Positions 58,726-64,000 of a stretch of DNA of 64,000 bases are shown here, in pieces (position 1 is the first letter of the stretch; every line of letters starts with the position of its first letter). The DNA comes from Lepas anatifera. Lineage: Eukaryota > Arthropoda > Thecostraca > Lepadidae. Below the pieces are notes generated by a model. That model was not told the DNA's origin, made no database searches, and saw only the letters and a list, made by a program, of their open reading frames with translations. Position numbers and translations under genes: made by a program. The DNA lies in assembly GCA_034440635.1 (NCBI GenBank), contig JAOTON010001917.1, positions 124,001-188,000 on the forward strand, given 5' to 3'.

Positions 58726-61700
58726 ACGCGCAACCATGACAGCCCCGGCCCGCGGTCCCCAAAGTAACGCCGGGGGCACCGGCGCGCCATAGCTCAATGC
58801 TCAATATTCAGGGGATCTGTGTTATTCTCTGGACCCAACAGCACAGATTTGGGGCAACTACTCAATTGGAAGCTCCGGCTTACTTACTCATAATTTGCGA
58901 ATATGATGGGTCTGATGTGTTAATCAAATGCCCTGACGCCAAAATGTAGCAGACTGCGGGCGGATGTTGGGCGAGTTTAACCAGTAGGTACACTGCAATG
59001 CGTCAAGTATAAGACAAGACATGAATGCAATTCATACGATAAATCCAAAGGCAATTATTGAGACAGTAATCGATTTTATTTTTTGAGAGGATTGAAATGA
59101 GATACCTTATGGTTGATAAGTTTATGATGACTGAGAAGGAAGACGAAATTGCCAATTTATCTGAAATATATGATATTTCTGGCGATTTTGCGCGACTTAT
59201 AAACATTTACCAATCCCGTCAATATTTATCGGGAGACAATAAATAGACCAAATCATGAGGCGAAAGCTGACCACATATGATTTTGTTGTTAAATCACCCA
59301 AATCTGCGCAACCTTGGTCCGCGTGTCAGTGTGCTGGCACGGGAGCAACGTCAGCCTGACTTCCTCGACTACAGCGCATTTCGACCAATGCCTTATGGTT
59401 CTCTGAGCCAACCATCGAAATTACCAAATTTAATCCCACCTCCGCCACCAACCCGATGGCGAAGAAGAGGAGACCAGTGCTAGACCTTTGTCTAGCATAG
59501 GCCGACAAAAGTGTAGCGACAGAAACCTCTGGCACAGACCCGTATCACTCGCAGTCTTTAATGATGGCACCCATAAACATAGTCTCGCTCCCTCCCTGCC
59601 TGCCCAACAGGCCCTGTTCAGGGAATAGTGTAAACATGTCCTGTAAATAGTGTCATATCCTGTCGTGTTAGATACCAGCTTTCCTGGTGGCGGATCTAGA
59701 CTGGTGGTGGGGGACAGGGTAAAAAAATTGTGGGAAGTTCCTTTAAAGAAAACTCTGAAGAGCCTCCGAGGTTAGGTGGGATACACGCCTTCCCTGGAAC
59801 CGCCAGTGATCTTTCTTTGCACTGAGCTATGCCCCGGCGCCCGCGCCGGAGCCTGCCGGCGCGGTAAACCTGTTTGAATCTGTGACCATGCATCCGTGCA
59901 GTGAAAATCATAACTACGATGTGAAAGAATCACTCTTTAATGTAAATATTAGTTCAATTTAGACGAGACTTTACTTTCCCTAAAGACAGACAAAATTATA
60001 AGCTTTGACTGTGAGAAGTGTTATGGGCGCTATATGACCTCGCAGGTTGCGCGCCCCTAAAACCCAATAATCAATCAATTTTTGCACTGAGCTATCGCAC
60101 CGCAAATGTACGGGTCGTGCTTACAGCCTTCCGGCGTCGGCGCCCTTTTCTACTACTGAACCATGCGCTGTTATCAGGGTTCTACGTCATGTGCTGGGGC
60201 ATTCCAGTCGGCAGTTTCTAGTCTATAATGGACTCGGGTAGATGTTGAGCCGCTCTCCCGTCCAGCCGCCCGCCAACACCATGAATGGTGCCTGCGATCT
60301 GGAAGCTCGTGAATACCACTTAAGTGGCTTCATTGCCAGTCTTCAGATCGGATAGCGTGGATTAACGTGGGTTCAATCCCCACGGCGGGAAACCGCATTC
60401 CGTGTCCGATCTGACCCGGTGGAGATGATCCTTAAGCACCCACGCCAATACTCCCTGTAATTGGGAAGTTGGGAGTGGCCCTAATCATACAAACGAAATA
60501 ACGTGACGCTCTCGATGTGATTGTAAGAATGCTAAAAAGCCCAGGGAAGTTGGTGCATTCCAATTTTTGTGTATTTATATACCAGTTTTTATGTTCTCTT
60601 TCTCTCTTCTTTCAAGTTCAGGTCTTAGATGAGGCGTGATATTTGGATACAAAATTGGTTTGTTCTGTATGCACGCCGTATTCTGATATTTTGTAAAGAT
60701 TAGTGCAGACAATAGTTGCTATCTGACATTTTGATGTCTGTCCCTTTTCTTGTGGAGGTGTCCTAATTCTTCCAAAAACGAACATTTCAATTTTTGTTCT
60801 TTGTGGTTTGCTAATTTTACGCGTCCATTTGTCGACTACACTCTCAAAAATATTTGCGGGTGCTTTCATGAATACTTGATCTTCCCTGGAGCTATATGTA
60901 AGTAACAACTTTCTCAGGAACTGGGTCATCCTAATGTCTACCTACTTTGGCAACGTAATTCAGCACAATGAAAAAAATTTGGAACAATTTAAGAAATAAT
61001 AAAATATAGCATAATTCATTATTGTAAAAGTGGTTGATGAAAGGTCACAGAAGGTGATTTGAAAGCTAATTTTTATTTATATTGTGTATCATCGAAGCGG
61101 CACCCCACGGCTGCTCCCCGGATGACGCATCCACATTACTGAATGAAGCCTAATATGGAGGTGTTTTGAACCCACCCACCATCCGGCCTGCTGGGTCCCA
61201 CCATTCGATCTGTTTTGTTGGCTGTGAAGTTAAGGTGCTTTGAAAATTGAATTGAATGATTGGAAAATATACGGAAAACATGGCCTCTGGCCATTTCAAA
61301 CGACATTACACGGGACCACACCCCTGCCATCTAGTATCGCAAATGAAACTGTGGAGGCTGTGCTCTCCTGCCAAGTGGTGGATACATTGGAATAACAATT
61401 GTAACGCACAGCAGACGGCTTACAACGCTCCTTCAATAAGTAGGCCAGTAGCCCATACAGAACAAATTTCATGATAAATTCACACGTCGTTCACTCATAG
61501 CCACAGTCATAGTAAAAGGCTTCCAAGCCTCCCAGTTATCACTTCCGGCAATGGTGGAAGCGGAAGCAGCTTCTGGAGTGTTGCTTTGGAACAGGAAGCA
61601 GCGCTCCCCGTATAAAACCCATCGATTGTCCTTCGGGTCATGCTGTATAATCACTTTATTAGTCGGCGTAAGCTGAAGTGGGGCTCTCCATTTATCGTTG

Positions 61701-61812
61701 GCGTATTTTTTCAGAGGGTACTCGTGACTGCGGTGGGGAGATGTATGCAGCGGCTCGCTAAGCTATAGCCTGCTCTGTTTTCCGGTGCTGATGAGGCCGT
61801 TCTGCTTGTCAG

Positions 61813-61969
61813 GGACGAGAAGCTGCGGCCGGCCATCACACGCATCCTCAAGATCTGGGACGACCGGGCGGTGTACGACTCGGCCTACATCGCCACCCTC
61901 AACAGCGTCGTCAGCAATGTCGGCAAGGGCGACACCAAGGAGAACGCCCAGATCCTCTCCGACTTCAGG
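61813..61969 (+). CDS. RPRD2: RPRD2-like protein, exon 3 (end of CID)
   Basis: Encodes DEKLRPAITRILKIWDDRAV and YDSAYIATLNSVV, then a KGDTKENAQILSDFR tail. ITRILKIWDDR is the last CID helix (family pattern RIFKIWEDRNVY). Acceptor ctgcttgtcag and donor gtatgt at 61,970. Starts after a phase 2 junction that rebuilds an Arg codon from AG and G; ends in phase 0. Confidence 0.92.
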
Positions 61970-62977
61970 GTATGTTGGCTGCGGGGAAGTCTCCCCGGGG
62001 AGACGGCCATATCACCAGTCCGTGTGAGTTCCCTTGCACAGATAGTGGGGCGAGCCATAGAACTCCAGTCAATTGATGTGATATTGATGTGATCACAAGA
62101 CACGTAGCGCAGGATAGTGGCCAGGTTAGGTCACTCTCACTCAGGTGACCACCGTATATCAACGCCATCAGAGTTACGAAAGAACAGAGTGCCCCTCGTG
62201 TGAATCATGTCACTGTCCCATTCATGCGGCGAGTGGCCCTCTGATGTTGGAACGTGTGAGAGTGAATCGGCATTTAAAGGGAATGTGGCACCTTTATAAC
62301 GTGATTTTAACTGAGATTGCCAAGTTGTAAAGCATGCCGGAAAACCCGGGACTCTATATATAATTTGTCTCGAAACTCAAAATTTTCGTAGAGAAAAGCT
62401 AAAACTACCTGAATTATGTACCTCACATTTACCCTTAGCAGTAGGCCACAGTTGTCAGGTGTTGTTGCGACGACGTATGCTGACGACACGGTGAGTATCA
62501 GCCAATCGAAGCCCTTGAAGCCTGTTGAATATGCTAGTGATTGCCAGATCATGACATCATCCGAAGGCAGATTTTATTTTTTCCCTAGGGGAGCATTATA
62601 AAAATCAAAATATTGAGCTTATCGTAAATTTCTCAGAGAAATCATGGACACTTCCATGATTTTCGGCTAAACGTTCCCCTAATTACACTGAATTCCAGCA
62701 TTCGACCAAGGTGCCACATTCCCTTTAAGTAAGTACCAGGAGATCCCGCTGTCTGTAACTAGTCCCATAACCTTCTCAACCACCCCACAAAATTGTGACG
62801 TGCTCCCCAGTCACTGACCCTTTCAGCAGATCTGTCGCAGAGTTATGACCTGTCCTTCAGTCAGTGTCCTGTCCCTCAGAAAAGCTACCTGTCCGACAGT
62901 TGTGACCTGTCCTATCAGTCAGTGACCTATCCCCTAAATCAGTGACCTGTCCCATCAGTCAGTGACTTGTCCTGCAG
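61970..62977 (+). other. Intron 3 of the RPRD2-like gene (1.0 kb)
   Basis: Contains family D copy 2 (62,274-62,728) and a degenerate tandem array (about 62,800-62,977) that runs up to the exon 4 acceptor. Confidence 0.75.
62274..62728. mobile_element. TTAA-bounded element, family D, copy 2 (455 bp)
   Basis: Begins TTAAAGGGAATGTGGCACC and ends GGTGCCACATTCCCTTTAA, a perfect 19-base terminal inverted repeat. Matches 34,939-35,394 end to end. It sits in intron 3, so the same gene carries the family in two introns. Confidence 0.92.
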
Positions 62978-62990
62978 ACAAGTGACCTGA
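62800..62990 (+). repeat. Degenerate tandem array of CAGTGACCTGTCCC units
   Basis: About eight units of 20-26 bases with the core CAGTcaGTGACCTGTCCc, starting near cagtcactgacc and ending in the exon 4 splice acceptor. The first coding bases of exon 4 (ACAAGTGACCTGATCCAG) look like one further unit. Confidence 0.75.
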
Positions 62991-63113
62991 TCCAGCGGTT
63001 ACGGGAAATGGAGGAGACAGAAAAGGAGACGGACTGCGGCCTAAAGGCCATCAACGACGGAGACTTTCACGTCTCCGACAACGCCATCGAAGAACTCCGC
63101 GCCAACGTCAAAT
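62978..63113 (+). CDS. RPRD2: RPRD2-like protein, exon 4
   Basis: Encodes TSDLIQRLREMEETEKETDC and a stretch ending IEELRANVK. Following the CID, this corresponds to the family's FKP..LI..L segment leading into a helical region. Acceptor tgtcctgcag at 62,977. A second acceptor 18 bases downstream (gatccag, 62,995) is also in frame and would drop six residues; the first fits the family better. Donor gtgagc at 63,114. Phase 0 in, phase 1 out. Confidence 0.8.
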
Positions 63114-63670
63114 GTGAGCCCGGCGTATTTGAAGGGAGGGAGGGGGCAGTGTGCCTACCCGTCTGGTTGATTCGATCTAAATAATGGGGTAGGAGACTAG
63201 GATCCCATTGGGATATGCGTGGGTGTCCGTTGGAGGAGAAATGCATGAATTCTGGGACCGATGAGCTGTGATCTTCGAACACGGCATATATTGGCGGGCT
63301 TGTCTTACGGGTGCGGACTTTTCTTCTCGCGTTGATTTCTCGACATTCATTGGTTGGGTTGTTCTGCAGCTGTGGGCTTCAGATGACCTTTGCTGTCAAG
63401 GCGCGCCAAATTCCAATAATGCTGATAGTGATCGGCGCGTTGACCAGTGGGAGATGTCTGACTCAGTGAGTAGTGCGTCTGTCTATTGAACGATAGGTCT
63501 CGAGACAAAGTCCCGTTGAGCTCTTTGAACAACTGAAATAGTATCCCCGAATATCCTTTCATCTAGCAGTGTGAAGTCGGCGGCGCCGTGTGACGGTGGC
63601 TCAGCTGGTGTGGGGTTAGGTCACGCTGACCGCTGCTGAGAGTGTGTAACGCTGCTGTACGGCGGGGTAG
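63114..63670 (+). other. Intron 4 of the RPRD2-like gene (557 bp)
   Basis: Donor gtgagc and acceptor acggcggggtag. The acceptor has a weak pyrimidine tract but is the only nearby AG that keeps phase. No element recognised inside. Confidence 0.7.
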
Positions 63671-63846
63671 CTCGGTCGCAGTCGAAGCTGTTCGTCTCGG
63701 AGCTGGAGGAGGGTGTGGCGGCAGTGGAGCGGTACGTGGGTGCCCTGGACCGCGAGATTCAGCTGCGAGCCGAGCTGATCGAACAGCTGGAGCGCGGCGA
63801 GATCTTCTACGACACACAGCGCAGCGACGCCAAGGTGGTCGCCGTG
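63671..63846 (+). CDS. RPRD2: RPRD2-like protein, exon 5 (coiled-coil region)
   Basis: Encodes a helical, probably coiled-coil stretch: KLFVSELEEGVAAVERYVGA, then AELIEQLERGEIFYDTQRSD and AKVVAV. The pattern (I/E)IFY(E/D).Q...(V/A)KVVA is characteristic of RPRD2 rather than RPRD1A/B, which supports the paralogue call. Donor gtgagt at 63,847. Phase 1 in, phase 0 out. The five exons total 753 bases, 251 codons without a stop. The rest of the protein lies beyond 64,000. Confidence 0.85.
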
Positions 63847-64000
63847 GTGAGTGGTTCACAGGTCTCTCCACCAGCTGCAGCTTCGCTTGTATGTCTAAAA
63901 GTGTATTCTGAAATTTCACTGTTTAAAGACACCTTGTGTGTGGTTTTGTTGCGGTGCGTATTGCTTTGCTGTGTCATATCACCGGTAGCCGTGTTGTGTT
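63847..64000 (+). other. Start of intron 5, cut by window end
   Basis: After donor gtgagt the sequence turns AT-rich and non-coding. The gene continues outside the window. Confidence 0.7.

Larger units (their letters stand above)
44053..61812 (+). other. Intron 2 of the RPRD2-like gene (17.8 kb)
   Basis: Runs from donor gtcagt to acceptor ctgcttgtcag. Besides the listed elements I recognise nothing in 45,200-46,340, 47,740-51,017, 53,780-54,962, 55,793-56,950 and 57,110-61,812. The patch 48,740-49,100 is GC-rich with a 12-G run, and 50,560-50,740 has a GC-rich Arg-rich minus frame; neither is assignable. Weak B-box-like words occur near 60,372. Confidence 0.7.

Noticed and set aside
60340..60391. 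tRNA gene suggested by a perfect T arm (GTGGG, TTCAATC, CCCAC)
   Set aside because: No matching A box, D arm or acceptor stem within tRNA distance upstream.

Overview
This is animal nuclear DNA: spliced genes with very long introns, GC-rich coding exons in AT-rich surroundings, microsatellites, and a heavy load of short non-autonomous transposons. Protein content (a COG4 orthologue, an RPRD2-type CID protein, a secreted PAN plus double C-type-lectin protein) says metazoan. An invertebrate, perhaps an arthropod such as a crustacean, is my best guess from overall character, but nothing here fixes the phylum.

Layout. 1-7.7 kb: a pyrimidine-rich tract, then a three-layer nest of transposons (about 1.55-3.94 kb). 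7.78-8.86 kb, minus strand: a single-exon secreted C-type lectin gene. 9.3-12.03 kb: small transposons, two of them sharing one TTAA. 12.16-12.83 kb: a long poly-T/CT/TCTCTG microsatellite that ends just before a complete, intronless-in-coding COG4 gene (12,925-15,270, plus strand). 18.5-23.1 kb: a dense cluster of TTAA-flanked repeats, including a hAT-like MITE with a perfect 8-bp target duplication nested in one of them. 26.565 kb to beyond the window end, plus strand: one large gene, RPRD2-like, assembled here from five phase-compatible exons (first 251 codons) separated by introns of 17.2, 17.8, 1.0 and 0.56 kb. Intron 1 holds a broken LINE, a 42-residue ORF with a signal peptide, a divergent minisatellite, and a 3.42-kb element whose ends carry iterated TTCGCGAA palindromes. 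Intron 2 holds a 2.75-kb Mutator-like element with arms of roughly 0.8-1 kb and a 9-bp target duplication.

The most unusual theme is a set of five or more distinct repeat families, mostly bounded by TTAA, that share one architecture: a GC-rich palindromic cap, often a second GC hairpin, then a dense array of AGGTCA/TGACCT hexamers (the nuclear-receptor half-site). No transposase is encoded in the window. The three host genes do not form a pathway: COG4 acts in Golgi retrograde tethering, RPRD2-type proteins bind the RNA polymerase II CTD, and the lectin is secreted.
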